A DNA stretch of 64,000 nucleotides from Corythucha ciliata (taxonomy: Eukaryota; Arthropoda; Insecta; Hemiptera; Tingidae), in the NCBI GenBank assembly GCA_038030265.1, contig CM075937.1, forward strand, positions 2,480,001-2,544,000, given 5' to 3'. Position 1 is the first letter of the stretch. The number at the start of each line of letters is the position of its first letter. Shown piece after piece: positions 19,514 to 30,964 of this stretch. Below the pieces are notes generated by a model. That model was not told where the DNA came from and did not search any database. It saw nothing but the letters and a program-made list of their open reading frames with translations. The position numbers and the translations under genes are program-made.

Positions 19514-21769
19514 TCAGAGCTGCCTTGGCAAACGTTCGGAAAGCCTGAAAGGCACCCTTGGTTCGCACAAAACTAGACTCTGGGCACGGCCAGCAAACGC
19601 CAAGATTTTGAAGGTCGCCTTCCAGACGTCTTCGGAACAAAAATAAACTCCGGACACTCGATTTGAGGCGGTGTCCACCCCACCACATTCACAGAGGTCT
19701 GAGTCCGAGAGCCCCAGCTCCAACAGCTTCGATTTGAAGTCGCCATGACCAGTTAAAAATTGCGTCACATGGTGATCGAGCTCAATTTGGCTCATTCCGC
19801 GCCTTTCGGCCACGCTAGGAAAAAATCGATTCGTGTGCCGTCCCTTCGTCGAGTCGCCCCAGGCTCTTTGCCATCTCGCAAGGATCACCCCCTCCAGAAA
19901 TTTGGGTAAAGACTCGCCTCCAACAAACCGAGATTCAAGCCTTTCCTCGGACATGTAGAGGCTTCCGAAGATAAATGTCTCCTTCCGCCTCACGCGATAC
20001 TGGGCCCATGCCAGTGTGATGGCCAAGCGCATTGGCAGAACACCGCTCACCACCTGGAGCGCATCTGTTGAGACGGTTCGGTAGGCACGGGATACTGCAA
20101 TGAGGGCAACTCTCTGAAATGAGTCCACCTTCCTTCCCATCACTTTCCCCAGGTTACCACCCCACGCCCCCGCCACATAGGTGAACATCGGAAGAAAAAC
20201 TCCCATGTACACTGTTGCGTCGGCTTTGTTAGGCATCCCCCAGGTACTTCGCGCTATACTAGCGATTTTCAGGAAGGCGTCTCGTGCTTCAATCCCAACA
20301 AGTGCAATGTGCCTATTTATTCCTAGCCGCTCAGTAAAATGCACCCCAAGGTAGCGGAGCTCCTTGACCAGTTTAAGACGGCGGCCCTCAATCCGTATGT
20401 TCAAGGATCTTTCGGTGCTCAGCTTACCCTTGAGCATCATGGCTTCGGATTTCGTGGCCGACAGCCGCAGTTTGTTTACTGCGCACCACTCCTCCGTGTG
20501 CAATACCACTGCACGGGCAATGGATTCCAGCTCCAAGCGGGAATTGCCGGCCACCAGGATGGCTTCTTCGTCGACATACGCGCAACGATATGAGCACCCA
20601 GCTCGGAGGCCGAGCGTAGGTTGCCCTCGAAGACCAGAGCCCAAAGGTCGGGACTTAACGGAGAGCCTTGGGGACACCCCCTCGAGATTGCTCGCTCCAC
20701 TACCACGGACCCGACTTTAAGTCGCGCCACTCGGTCGCGGAGGAGGTCACTCAGGACACAGTACAGGTTGCGCGGGCAGCGACGCACTTTTAAAACATTG
20801 AGGATGGAGGGCCACCACAGATTGTTAAACGCCCCGAAGATGTCCAAGAACACCCCGAGGACATAGCGACTCTCCGTGCCCTCCACCTCCGAACAAATTG
20901 ACAGTATGGCGTCTTCGGTCAACAACCCTGCCCGGCTTCCAAACTGACCCTTAAAGGGGGGCCCTTCCAGCCCTACTCGCAATCTATCCACAAGCAATCC
21001 CTCGAAAAGCCTGCCGACGACCCAAAGCAATCGGCCGATAGGACTTGGGGTCTGCTTTTGGCTTGTCCTCCGCCTTCAAGAGGTGGATCACCAACGCGGT
21101 TTTCCATAATTTTGGCATCGTGCCAGTCCTGAGACATTCGTTGAAGAGCTCGATTACGGATTCACCAATCACTGGCCAGCTGTTCTTCATCATGGTGACC
21201 TCGATGCCATCTTCACCGGGTGCTTTGTTCTTCATGCGCCGGAGACGCCCCTCTACCTCAACCTGGTCAAACTCCTGGCAATTCTCCGTCACCGGAGGAA
21301 CCCTCACAGAATCAGCCAAAGCGGCTTGCTGCGGGGTGTCTCCATCAGGATCATCAGCCGTGAGTAGGGCCTTCAAAAGTTTCTCCCCAGATTCAGGGAT
21401 GGATAGCGCCATCCCATCACTGTCTCGAATTGCTTCCATTACGGGCTTAGCACGTGTTCGGCCCATTACGAGTTTATACGGCAGGCCCCATGGATTTTCC
21501 GAGGACGTGTTTTCAACGTAGCCTCGCCAGCTCTTGGTGCGGTCACTTTTAATCACTCTTTTATACGAACGATAGGCCGTCAAGTATGCTTCCCTTAGGT
21601 GCGCCTTCCGCCCCGGTTCTCTCTCGCGTTGCATGGCCCGACGCTTGCTCAAGGCGTCTCTTTTCATTCTGTCGTGGCGCGGTTTCCACCAGCTGCTTGT
21701 CTCCCTCCACGTGTCCGCGCGCGGGGTATTGAGCCCCTTGCGGCAAGGATCAGTCCTTCGCTGAGACAA
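19514..21769 (-). pseudogene. R1-like LINE reverse transcriptase
   Basis: In 5' to 3' order on the minus strand the sequence carries NKAPGEDGIEVTMMKNSWPV, LLKAEDKPKADPKSYRPIAL, GVFLDIFGAFNNLWWPS, SRGCPQGSPLSPDLWAL, the active-site box and a long C-terminal part ending in the ECGG zinc region. It is spread over three overlapping frames (21769-20984, 21030-20476, 20677-19514), so at least two frameshifts occurred. The box that should read YADD is YVDE, so one catalytic aspartate is replaced by glutamate. The region after ECGG lacks the usual H-x-W-x-C continuation, which suggests a deletion. Confidence 0.9.
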
Positions 21770-22551
21770 CCCGCCATGGCCTCGGGTCCCCCGGCCCGAG
21801 CCTCAGGCAAGTGTGGCCTCAGGTACTCCTGGAGGGATGCCTTATATCTGGGCCAGCATGCTCGAGAAACCCGGTGTCGGCCGACCACCGGAGCTTCACC
21901 CACCCTCCCACAGGGATCAACGGTAAACCGAATCCCCCTGTGGTCGCTGGATGGGATCCCCTCCACGACTCTCCACTGGGTGATCCAGTGGGAGACGTTT
22001 CGGGTCGCCAACGTGACGTCTATGTTCGATTCACCGCACGAACTTGCAAATGTCGACAGATTATCTGGTTCGTTAAGCACATCGAGGGAGTGCTGAGCAA
22101 TAAAGTGCTCCAGGACTCTGCCCCTCCCTTCGGTGCGCCGAAGTCCCAAACTCCTCTTCTGACCCGAGTACCATAACGGGGAGTATGCATTCGCATCTAC
22201 CCCAATTATGACCCGGCGACCTGCTAGGATCCTTAAAATATGGTCTAGGGTACCAAGCTTTGACTCGATACTATCTTTTCACTGGAAGTAGCCAGACACG
22301 AAGTATATCTGTTCGCCGCCCACATGGAGCAAAGCGACGGAGAAATGCCTACTGCATAATTCGCCCATCCGCATCGCGCTCATTGCTTTGTCGAAAAAGA
22401 TGGCCGCTCCATGAGGCTCTCCTTGCTGGGGGGAGACAACGCCTAGGGTCATTGGTACGCTGGCCAGTCGCCCATCACTGGCAGTGTGGGGCTCCTGAAC
22501 CAGCATGACCCCGACGCCATCGTCCTGAGCCATCACACATGCCTCGGTCAT
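21664..22551 (-). pseudogene. R1-like LINE endonuclease
   Basis: The N-terminal part (22551-22279) has VMLVQEPHTASDGRLA, with the catalytic Glu in VQEP, and YFVSGYFQ. The C-terminal part (22149-21664) has TLATRNVSHWITQWRVV and SSDHRGIRF, the SDH active-site motif. About 130 bases between the two read in other frames. This enzyme nicks the target to prime reverse transcription. It is broken here. Confidence 0.88.
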
Positions 22552-22603
22552 TGCATCTCTTGACCGACCCTAATTCACCTGCAAGATCTCAACACAACCC
22601 CCG

Positions 22604-22920
22604 TTATTCCGTTGGGCCATAGTTGGTTTTAATCCTACGCTTTATGGCTTGCCGGAAAACAGGGCACTCTTTGGACCCAACGACGTGGTCGTGCCCCTTC
22701 CCTTCCTTTTTACAGGTCGGGCAGACCGCTTTCGCGTTCCTGTTAGGACACGACTCCCGTCGATGACCTTCCTCTGAGCAGTGCCCGCACACCTTCACTC
22801 TGGCCCGACATTCGGTGCCAATATGGGCGTACACGTGACACTTAAAACAGCGCGTGACAGGAACATAGTCCGAAATAGGACAGCTGCTCCAGCCACAAAA
22901 CACTCGCCGAGCCAACCTAC
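22604..22920 (-). pseudogene. R1-like LINE ORF1 C-terminus with zinc knuckles
   Basis: The frame reads CFKCHVYAHIGTEC and CGHCSEEGHRRESC, two CX2CX4HX4C knuckles, then CPTCKKEGKGHDHVVGSKEC, a CX2C...H...C third finger. Three such fingers in a row are typical for ORF1 of R1-clade LINEs. The frame is open to the left insertion border, so the element is 5' truncated inside ORF1. Confidence 0.88.
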
Positions 22921-22934
22921 AGACGCTACCTACA

Positions 22935-23796
22935 GTCTAAAAATAGGAAAATCTACAAAAAAAAACCCAGATTTCTGTTATTTTTTAAATGTGACGTGCG
23001 ATCAAAGCCGAGATTGAAATAGTTCACATTAGGTTCCCACGTTCCAGGTAATCTGAATCCGAAAATCAAATTTCCGGGCCCCTACGCTACACTCGTATCA
23101 AAAAATATTCTACTTTTCACTTGTTTGCTATTTTGGTCAAGTTTCCGTTTTGTAAGATGTGCTGAATTCGAATGTCGTTTTCAAGACTGTCACAATGACA
23201 TAATTATTTCAACGAATGTAACAAATCTCCTCGAAAAATTCTAAATTTTTCATTATACGTCGTGATTTCACCTGTTTTCTAGACGATAACCTCTAGACCG
23301 TAACCTCAGTGCAATTTTCATAGTTTGCTTTCAGGGTACAATTTCCCTCCGAACATCACGATTTTCGGTAATCCGGGCTATGTTTTAGGGCGTTACTGAC
23401 AACTAATTTAAAACGTTGACGGGTCATTAGAAAGCTTATTTGATCCGCAAGTTTTTTTGATAATAACTTGCAGATTCAAAACGCAAATCTAGTGGGGGGG
23501 GGGAGATTTTTAAAAAACCGATCGAAAAAAAATAGGTGCCAAAGTGAAAGACGTTTTGCAAACCTCATACACCCATTCCCACAATCGTCTACAAAGTCAC
23601 CCAAACCCACTGGCTGTACGAATTTACTTTTGCACTTGCTCGAGTAGCCATAATCGCAAATTAAAGCGGAAACGCCATACCGATCTCCTCGGCCCAACAC
23701 AATCCTTTTGATTTGGTCCATTAGTCTATTTCGATAATGCACATGGATAAAGAATAATCTTAACTAAACATAAAACACATGACATTAGCCACACAA
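22935..23796. other. No gene recognised
   Basis: This is mixed AT-rich sequence with no supported ORF. A minus-strand 88-codon frame (23476-23742) has no similarity known to me. Confidence 0.45.
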
Positions 23797-25507
23797 ACAT
23801 TAGGGGTACTCAAGGTGACTAAACTTTACTATAGGCCGGGAGGGGTGGAGACTGACGTCACCAGCAGTCCTTTGCTCCAGATTGCTCACCGTAGAGCAGC
23901 AGAGCAAGTTAATTTTGAAATTGAAGTTTATGATTTCTCAAAAATCACAACCCAATAACAATTAATAACGTACTGGGTCTAGCGCAATGGCGGTTGGGAC
24001 TGCTCGTGACGTAGGTGAAGGACAGTGATCTGCGGCACCTATAGAAAATTTAGGCACCTTGGGGGTACTCATTTTGGAGCTCTGTTAAGGGGTAAACAGG
24101 TATTTCTCTGTAATCGAGTATTGCTTTACAGAGACGCATGCGCACTAGGCGTTTTAGCGAATACTGCTTCTCGTTTACCTCTTTACTTCTGTACAGCCAC
24201 GGACCCTAGTATTTCGTGTAGAAGTTTAAAAAACAATGATATCATTATCACTATCAGTCGTCTTCAGTGAAAGTCAGTGGAGTGTTTCTGCTTGAGTTCC
24301 TCGATTTCTTCAATTTCTTAATCGTCCAGGATTGAAAAGTTAACAATGTAAGTTGCATTTCCCTTCCTAGAGTTTCGATTACCTGAAAGAAAGTTTTTGT
24401 TCCTTCAGGCGATAAAATTGTTTGTTCTTAGGGACTCTCAGTATCAAAATTCAACGAAGAAGAGGAGAGCGCAGTCAGAGAGACATAACTGGACGAAGGA
24501 AGAAAATGATAAAATATTTGACTTCGTTAAAAATCAGTTTATCGAAGGGGTTGGGTTCGAAAAACCCACGGCTCCTGAATACTACAACAATTTCAGAAGG
24601 AGCTGCGACGACGCCGTCCTTTCGTCTTTGCCTGTTAATGAATATGTCCAGCATATGAAGCAGCTCCGCGTGGGCTACGTATAAGCTAAAGAATGGCGGG
24701 CAAGAACCGGGCAAGGGATTTTGGAGACGACCCTGAGTTCGGGCAGCAAACAGTGGAAGCAGCTCTTCTCAAAAAATGCCCTTACTTCCACCAGTTTGAC
24801 GAAGTAACTGGAGGGAAGCCTCACTTCTGCCCCCCTGTCGTTTTCGACACTTTGTCATGCATCGACGAAGTCGATTCTTTGTCTCCTTCGGCAACGGAAG
24901 ACGTCGTCGAATTCGAAAATTTCGCGGTTGAAGAGGAAGGCACTCCTGGGAACTTCGAGTGGATTGGCCCAAAGTCCACCTCAGACAGTGAGGGAGAAAT
25001 CAAGAAAGAAAAACTCGCCAATCAAGAGTGCGGCTCAATGTCTCGCCAACGCTGTGACTCAAAGAGGAGAGGTCGAGGAAAAAAAATTGGCCTGGGAGTC
25101 AGAGTGGCGGAAAGAACAGCTTGCCAACAAAAGGAAGAAATGGGAAGAGAAATTACAATTTGAAAAAATGAAGTAGACTGAAGAGTTTAGCGCCCGAGAG
25201 CTTAGAATCACTTCACGTAGTAACCGGGTTTTCTTCGAGATTTTCGGCATTGCTCTCAGAAAATTAATAAAATTAAAGAAAAAAAAAACACGCAAAAAGT
25301 AATGTTTGATAGACGAAGTTGTCCACATAAATGAGCTAGAAAAACACTGGTAAGCCTTATCGATCGCTTATCTAATAAGTTGTACTCTTGTACTTCTTTA
25401 CAGATATGCTGTTAAAGGTGCCCTCACTTATAACTTCGGTACAGCTGTAAAGAAGTACAGCTTTACTCGCTTACCCCTTTACAGAGCTCCAAAATGAGTA
25501 CCCCTAA
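23797..25507 (+). mobile_element. Inverted-repeat element carrying a Myb/SANT-like gene
   Basis: The right end (about 25462-25507) is an inverted copy of sequence starting at 24061, over more than 40 bases (GGGGTACTCATTTTGGAGCT...). A further copy of TTAGGGGTACTCA begins at 23797. So the element either starts at 23797, with a repeated subterminal block, or at 24061. TTA and TAA lie next to the outer ends, but I cannot separate these from the inverted repeat itself, so the duplication length is unknown. The class is undetermined. PIF/Harbinger is plausible because those elements carry a second, Myb-like ORF. Confidence 0.65.
24397..25176 (+). pseudogene. Myb/SANT-like DNA-binding protein, broken
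   Basis: The first part reads RHNWTKEENDKIFDFVKNQF and later MKQLRVGYV, then after an in-frame TAA KEWRARTGQGI. A frame change leads to LLKKCPYFHQFDEVTG and PPVVFDTLSC, and a second change to a charged coiled coil (EEKKLAWESEWRKEQLANK). This is the trihelix/Myb-SANT-like architecture common in insect transposon-linked proteins: DNA-binding helices, a CPYF-LDEV patch and a C-terminal coil. One nonsense and two frame changes inactivate it. Upstream (24240-24396) there is no clear start region. Confidence 0.75.
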
Positions 25508-26297
25508 TATAAACAGTCAGTATCATGTAGACAACCGTCGAGAGCAGTTGTCTTTCTAACAGTAAATTGTATAGAAAAGGTGTCAACATTAATATAATTT
25601 CGAGTACGTCGTGGAAACGTTTTGTAGTGGGTCTACAAGATGGTTCCTTAGATCTGACATAAGACTGTAGGTATAGGATTTTCATTTTTACTACTAACTC
25701 TATATTATTTCTATAAGCTTTGTATTGTTTTGTTGCCATTGAGTTTGTATTTTTAATTCACAACTGAACGGAGACATGGATCCCGGCACAAGTGAATTAT
25801 TCACTTTTGGGACGCAAAGCTCATTTATTTTTCAACTGGAGTATATTATGTCTATTTCTTTGCTTAAATAAATAAATGTAATAAAAATATTTTGAAACGC
25901 GGGGAGAGGACTCAGCTCGGCCGTGTAACTCGTCCCCGTCAGAAAGGGAGGAATAACAGAACATAACAGCTTTCTTCTTCTCATGCGGAAATTTGTTTCT
26001 CCTATTGAAAACGACTAAAACGACACGAAAAACTACCGACAATGAGCTTGATGAATGAACGACGCGCACCCCAATAACTCATTCTTCTACATGACGCAGA
26101 AGTCACGGTATTGTTTCGACGAGAACAGACGTATTCAAAAAGACAGATGGAATGCTCGGAAAGCCCTTTTGGAGCTTTATACGTAGAGAGAGAGAGAGAG
26201 AGAGAGAGGGGAAGAGATCGTTGGAAATAAAGAAAAAAGGATGAACAAAGGAGTTTCAATATTCATGGAGATGTTTTAATTTCATTTTCAGCGCAGC
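25508..26297. other. Unassigned, with a GA microsatellite
   Basis: No gene is recognised. A pure (GA)n run of about 22 bases lies at 26187-26208. Confidence 0.5.
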
Positions 26298-26462
26298 TCA
26301 TCTCTTAACGTCCCCTTGCATCTTTTCTCCGATCACTCGCCAGATTCTCCCCTTGTAGCCAACATTCATGTACTTCAAGTCCTTCGAATTGAACAATACT
26401 TGATTCTCCCGAACGAGTTCGATCAACATTTCGTTGTCCATGATGACAAAAATCTTGGTCTT
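26298..26462 (-). CDS. MADF-like exon or fragment
   Basis: The minus frame reads MDNEMLIELVRENQVLFNSK, then DLKYMNVGYKGRIWRVIGEK, matching the start of a MADF (Adf-1 type Myb/SANT) DNA-binding domain: (L/I)-I-x-LV, a charged helix, Y-x-N and W-x-x-I. Only the first half of the ~85-residue domain is present. A GTTAAG right after GGGGAC at its end could serve as a splice donor, so it may be a first exon. I found no continuing exon in the next kilobase downstream on this strand, so it may equally be an isolated transposon relic. Confidence 0.5.
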   Translation of the reverse strand, partial: KTKIFVIMDNEMLIELVRENQVLFNSKDLKYMNVGYKGRIWRVIGEKMQGDVKR

Positions 26463-26495
26463 TGGTTGTTTACCAAAGATAAGTGTTAATATCAA

Positions 26496-27596
26496 TCCGA
26501 AGTTCCCGGAGGGGGTTAGGAAAAATAGCTAGAGGGGCTGATCCTACTTTATTAGGTATAATACTGACTTCAGTTCAACAATTTTATTTCCATTTTCGAG
26601 AGACTAGTTTTAACGGATTATCCAGCCACGAGTTATGTTTGAGGATGAATACATGCCTATATTATGCAATGTTTGTTCAAGATTTATTTCGCGTTGCGGT
26701 AAGCACAAGTATCCTTTTTACAAGCGTTAAGTGGCCACCCGCAGACAATTGTGTTCTAGGGCCATTCTATAAAAGGGAAAGGAAATTGCATTGAACCAAG
26801 AACCTCCTCCATGTGCCCTCCTTGTTGTCTTGAAGGCTTGCTCGAGTGTATAAGATACGATTGGACGGTTATTAAACCTCCGGGTTCTCCAAAGGTTCTC
26901 GAGCTTCCCCCCTCTCCGCCTTACACCAACCGTCTTCAAGCGGCATTTTCGCCTTCATAACGCTTCGAAACAAGTTGAGAAAAGACCTCCCTGGTTTTAA
27001 TGGGAACTCGATATATATATCCAAGGGAATCTTACAAGAGCCGAAGTAATTTTAGCGGGATGAAATGAAAATACCTTTATGTTATTGAAGTTAGTTGAAG
27101 AGGGAATTCGCAGAGAAATGTGAAATGGTTTGGCTCACGGGTAAACGATGGCTAGGAAGGGAAGGGTAGTCTCCAGAGAATTCTGTTACCACATACGATT
27201 GTCGTAAAAGGAAGGGCAAAGCCTTAAAAGTAGCTATAGGTGGGGGTGGGATGTTTGAAGAAAGTCCAATTAAGTTGTATTTAGCGTAATGGTATCAATG
27301 ACAGTTATTATAGCCGATGAATTCAACGGGAAGTTTAATAAACACTCAGGAGACCACTTCAAAGCTTACTACTTATTAGATTTATCCATATTTCAAGGAT
27401 GTAAATGTACATAAAATATGGATATGATGCGGTTTATGTTGTAAATGCGGTTAATTTTTTGTTTATTTATTTCGCGCAACTTCCTAAACAATAATGAAAT
27501 TAGCAATAGAAAAAATATTTTAATTAAATGTTCGCCCAGGTGTACTTGTGTGCACCTCACTGGGGGCTAATATAACGTTATTACGCTTTTCGCGTC
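26496..27596. other. No gene recognised
   Basis: This has AT-rich, non-coding composition. No repeat or conserved frame was seen. Confidence 0.45.
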
Positions 27597-27773
27597 CACT
27601 GGAATCGTTTTCGACCGGGGCTACAACGTGCTACAACGCGCGGCGACGAGCGAACACCCAAAAAGGCTTAAATGGAATTCACTGCAGTTAAGCCTGCAGT
27701 GGAAGATGGGCCTTTATTGGGATGTACACTCGTTGTCGCGCGTTGTAGCGCGCCGCTAAAAATGCTTCCAGTG
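27597..27773. repeat. Short inverted-repeat element (MITE)
   Basis: CACTGGAA starts an inverted repeat of about 45 bases whose inner part is CTACAACGCGCGxCGACGAG. Its partner ends TTCCAGTG at 27773. The spacer is about 80 bases. No target duplication was evident. The repeat arms have drifted by several bases and indels. Confidence 0.65.
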
Positions 27774-29569
27774 AACGACCGCAACGTCATTTACCGTCCA
27801 AATTGGCTATATTGTCGACATCAACCGGTTATTGACGTCTTTATCCAGCAGATATGGTTAATGTTGACGTCAATACCCAAATTTAACGTTTGTTCGGGCT
27901 CGGTGACTAATTTTAATGAGGTTACGAATGTAAAGTTCTACCTACTTTACGCTCGTGCTTACTGTGTGTAAATCCTAGAATATTATCCCCTACCTAAAAC
28001 AACCCCGAAAACAATCTTGAAAGCAACAAAAGACGGCCAGAGTAATCCCCGCCTTTTGTCTTTTTTACCAAGTACGGGATGATGTCAAGGAGTCGCATGT
28101 ATACGAGCACTGCGAGTATTATACGGTATAAGAAAGGAATCCTTCGCCATATTTAATATCCGACTACCTCTCTGGAAGAAGCCTGCATTCTGTTTATCCT
28201 TTCTTTCATCAACTTCCTCACCCTCACCCTGACGGGAAAGCTTTTCTCAAAGGGAAAGTTTTGAGAATCAGCTTAAGCTCAGTGTTGTAGAGCTTAACGT
28301 ATAAAGTACTAACAGGTAAACACAATCCTGAGGGGGGGGGGGGACTTTTAAATAATCCGAATAATGCCAAAATGAGATTCGTAGAGAAAGTGAGTTATAA
28401 AATCAACTCAATAGCCTTCCATTACACGCGCAAAAATAATGCGTCAGGAAAGCCATCATTTCGCCACACTTGAAACAAACAATTTTAAGTATTGAAATTT
28501 GTTACCGTTCGAGAGTTGAATACATCGCTGAGGTAAAAAATTATATTTTACAGACTAAAGTTGAAGCAGTGAGCTTTCATTTTCTCCAAGAAAAATAAAT
28601 AGAAAGCAATTCATCATTATATCAATCTTTCAGGAACACCGGGGTTTTTTTTTTTTTCTTATTCGGGAGTTTCCCGTCCACCCCTCCCCCCCATCACCAA
28701 GACTACAATCCCTCGTTTCCACTTTCCACTTAAATGTTACAAGAAGGTGGAAAAACAAGTCTTCCCAGACTGTGTAAGGGCTAAGAAGAATAAAGCACAG
28801 GTTTCAAGGCTCACCGCTTCTCTCACTCGAGGATAAATTAAGATGGATAATACAAGAGATTGAGGGAAGAGAAAAACGGCGGATTAAAACGCTTAAAAAA
28901 AAAGACAAGAACTGAATGCGATTTTCGAGATTTCTAATTTCAAGATAAATTAAACACGAAAAATAACATTTCTGGAACCGTTTCCTTTCATTCCTCTTCA
29001 TCGCAAATTATTTTAAATTATTCACCTCTGCACATATTTATCCATAAATCTCAAACCCTCATGAAATCATTGCTGTGGGAAGTAAATTGAGAAATCGCAG
29101 TTTAAATAATACGCCTCGTTTTATTCACATATAGGTTCATGAACGAAATTAAATCGATGAAAAAAGGAATGAAAGCAAGCAAGCATGATGCCGCGAGCAC
29201 ACTCAATTGTCTCACTCTCTATCGAATGCTCTCATTATAGATGTATGGCGCATTCTATTTGATTCCCTCAATTTTCGCATTTTTCCTACTGCTGGTCTTT
29301 TAAGCTGCGCCAACGCGAAGACCGAGTGAATATTGTATTTAGGTCGTGCATTGAAACCTGTAAAAACACATTTAAAAACGTAAAGGGGATATCTCTTCAA
29401 CAGAGACTTTAAGCCATACCACCGGCCAAGGTAAATAGAGTGAAGAGGTATGCTCTTAATTTTCAACCAATGATTATTGTTTTTGCTATGTCATGGGATG
29501 ACAAATAATATATCACACTATCCGATTCCACCTTTGCTGTCCTCCTCAAACCAATTCGCATGGATTGTG
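27774..29569. other. No gene recognised
   Basis: The sequence is mixed, with a G run (28333-28346) and a T run (about 28646-28658). I see no coding similarity. Confidence 0.45.
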
Positions 29570-29818
29570 ATTGAAATCTTTGGGAAACCTTACCGACTTT
29601 GGGGCCTTCTACTCTGCTCCCGAAAACACGATCGATCAAGACAGCTTTCATTCAATATTCCGAAATGCGGGATCAAATTTCATATTAGGAGGAGACTGTA
29701 ACGCGACTCTTGTATATGCAGCCCTTAACTGGCCAAACCGATATCGATCAACTGACAATGCACGCCCTGTGATTAACGCTCAAAAAATGACCGAAAGGAT
29801 CATTCATGCCCAAAATTG
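29570..29818 (+). pseudogene. Jockey-like LINE endonuclease fragment
   Basis: The frame reads AFYSAPENTIDQDSFHSIF then SNFILGGDCNATLVYAALNW. FYSAP...F-x-S(I/L)F and F-(I/L)-x-GGD-x-NA are the central motifs of Jockey-clade endonucleases. The D in GGD-x-N is a catalytic residue. Both ends are lost, and nothing of RT remains nearby. Confidence 0.78.
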
Positions 29819-29820
29819 AC

Positions 29821-30420
29821 TAGTCGCGCCTCTAAAGTGGCTAAACTAAAGTTACGCACTAAAAGTGGCGTTCGCCTCTTGAACATGACTAAACTGTTAA
29901 TTTGCCTCTCAACTGTGTAAAGTAGTCTATTTTCGACTTGAAAATCGATAAACTGCACGTTTGGACTTTACTAAGCTGACAATTTCGTACCCTGGAAATA
30001 GCCAAACTCCCTCAATTCACGCTCCAAAAAAGTTGGCCAAAAATGCTCTAAAAAAGAAAAACTTTCGACTCGCGCATTAAAATGGCTACATTGACAAGTT
30101 ACACCAAAAATGGCAAACTGGCCATTCGCACCCTGGAAATAACTTGACCGTCTGTTCGCGCCTTAGAAATGGCAAAACGGATAATTTGCTCGTTTTAACT
30201 CGCCACACTGGCTCACGCCCTGAAAGTGGCAAAATGGAAATCCACGCTGTATGAATGTTTTAACTGGCCATGATGTTCGGTCAGTAAGAATAGCTGAACC
30301 GACTATCCGCGCCCAAAAAGTGACAAAAATGCGGATATTCGTGCTCTTAAAATGATATATTGCATTTTCACGCCCTGTACTATACGTTAAAGTGGCCGTT
30401 TTTATTTCCTGGCATTTCTA
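29821..30420. repeat. Degenerate minisatellite, ~35-bp unit
   Basis: Variants of (A)ATTCGCGCCCTxxAAGTGGCxAAACTG recur about every 30-40 bases through the stretch, with strong divergence between copies. It begins directly after the endonuclease fragment. No frame is open. Confidence 0.65.
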
Positions 30421-30455
30421 ATAAATTGAAATTCCCTGACTTTTCTATAGTTTCA

Positions 30456-30595
30456 GGGGGACTATTCTCTAACAGGAAAGCAATATGTTTCGCATAGCAA
30501 TATGTCTATTTCATTAATTTTCTTCAAACAAATGAATGAGATACAAACATTGCTACGAAAAAAATATTGCTTTTTTTGTTGGAGAATAGGCCCCC
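30456..30595. repeat. Hairpin MITE
   Basis: GGGGACTATTCTCTAACA at the left is matched by TGTTGGAGAATAGGCCCCC (inverse orientation, one or two changes) at the right, and pairing continues inward through AGCAATAT and CGxAGCAAT, giving about 50-bp arms around a short loop. Confidence 0.75.
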
Positions 30596-30943
30596 AGAAA
30601 GTTTTCCGAAAATTTCTGGTCTGTATAGACACCTGGCTTCCAGTGATACCCAGAGGATAACCTCTCCCACTCCAAATCAAACAATATTCACTTTCAGGGT
30701 GTCTATAGCTTCCCCAGAACAAAATTCCCCGACTTTTCCCTGACGCATAAAAAATGTTCGTGGTTATCGAAATAATTATAAATAAATGAGAAAAGGGCAA
30801 ATTCATGATATCGGACCGTCGAACCTCACAAAAATATCTTCTCAACCTTCCAAGTTCCAACAATTTATCCATAATTTATAATCTCGCTCCATCTATGAGC
30901 AAAATACGAGATGAAACGAAAAATAAAACATATATTTGAGCTA

Positions 30944-30964
30944 ATTATTATTATTATTATTATT
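30944..30964. repeat. (ATT)n microsatellite
   Basis: There are seven ATT units in a row, immediately upstream of the I-like LINE leader. Confidence 0.85.

Larger units (their letters stand above)
18892..22934 (-). mobile_element. R1-like non-LTR retrotransposon with 14-bp target duplication
   Basis: AGACGCTACCTACA occurs exactly at 18892-18905 and 22921-22934, bounding a 4,015-bp insertion. Inside, on the minus strand, are zinc knuckles, an apurinic-type endonuclease and a reverse transcriptase in that order. There is no poly(A) tail at the 3' end (near 18906), as expected for R1-clade elements. The 5' end is cut within ORF1. Several frameshifts and a changed catalytic motif make it inactive. 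Confidence 0.92.

Noticed and set aside
19350..19646. Plus-strand ORF of 98 codons in the R1-like region
   Set aside because: It is a shadow of the LINE reverse transcriptase C-terminus on the minus strand. The same applies to the plus-strand ORFs at 20364-22176.
26187..26208. Possible CRISPR-like or regulatory GA repeat
   Set aside because: It is a plain dinucleotide microsatellite. CRISPR arrays do not occur in this kind of genome.
29821..30420. CRISPR-like repeat and spacer pattern with ~35-base period
   Set aside because: Units are degenerate and contiguous with no conserved repeat alternating with unique spacers. This is a decayed minisatellite.
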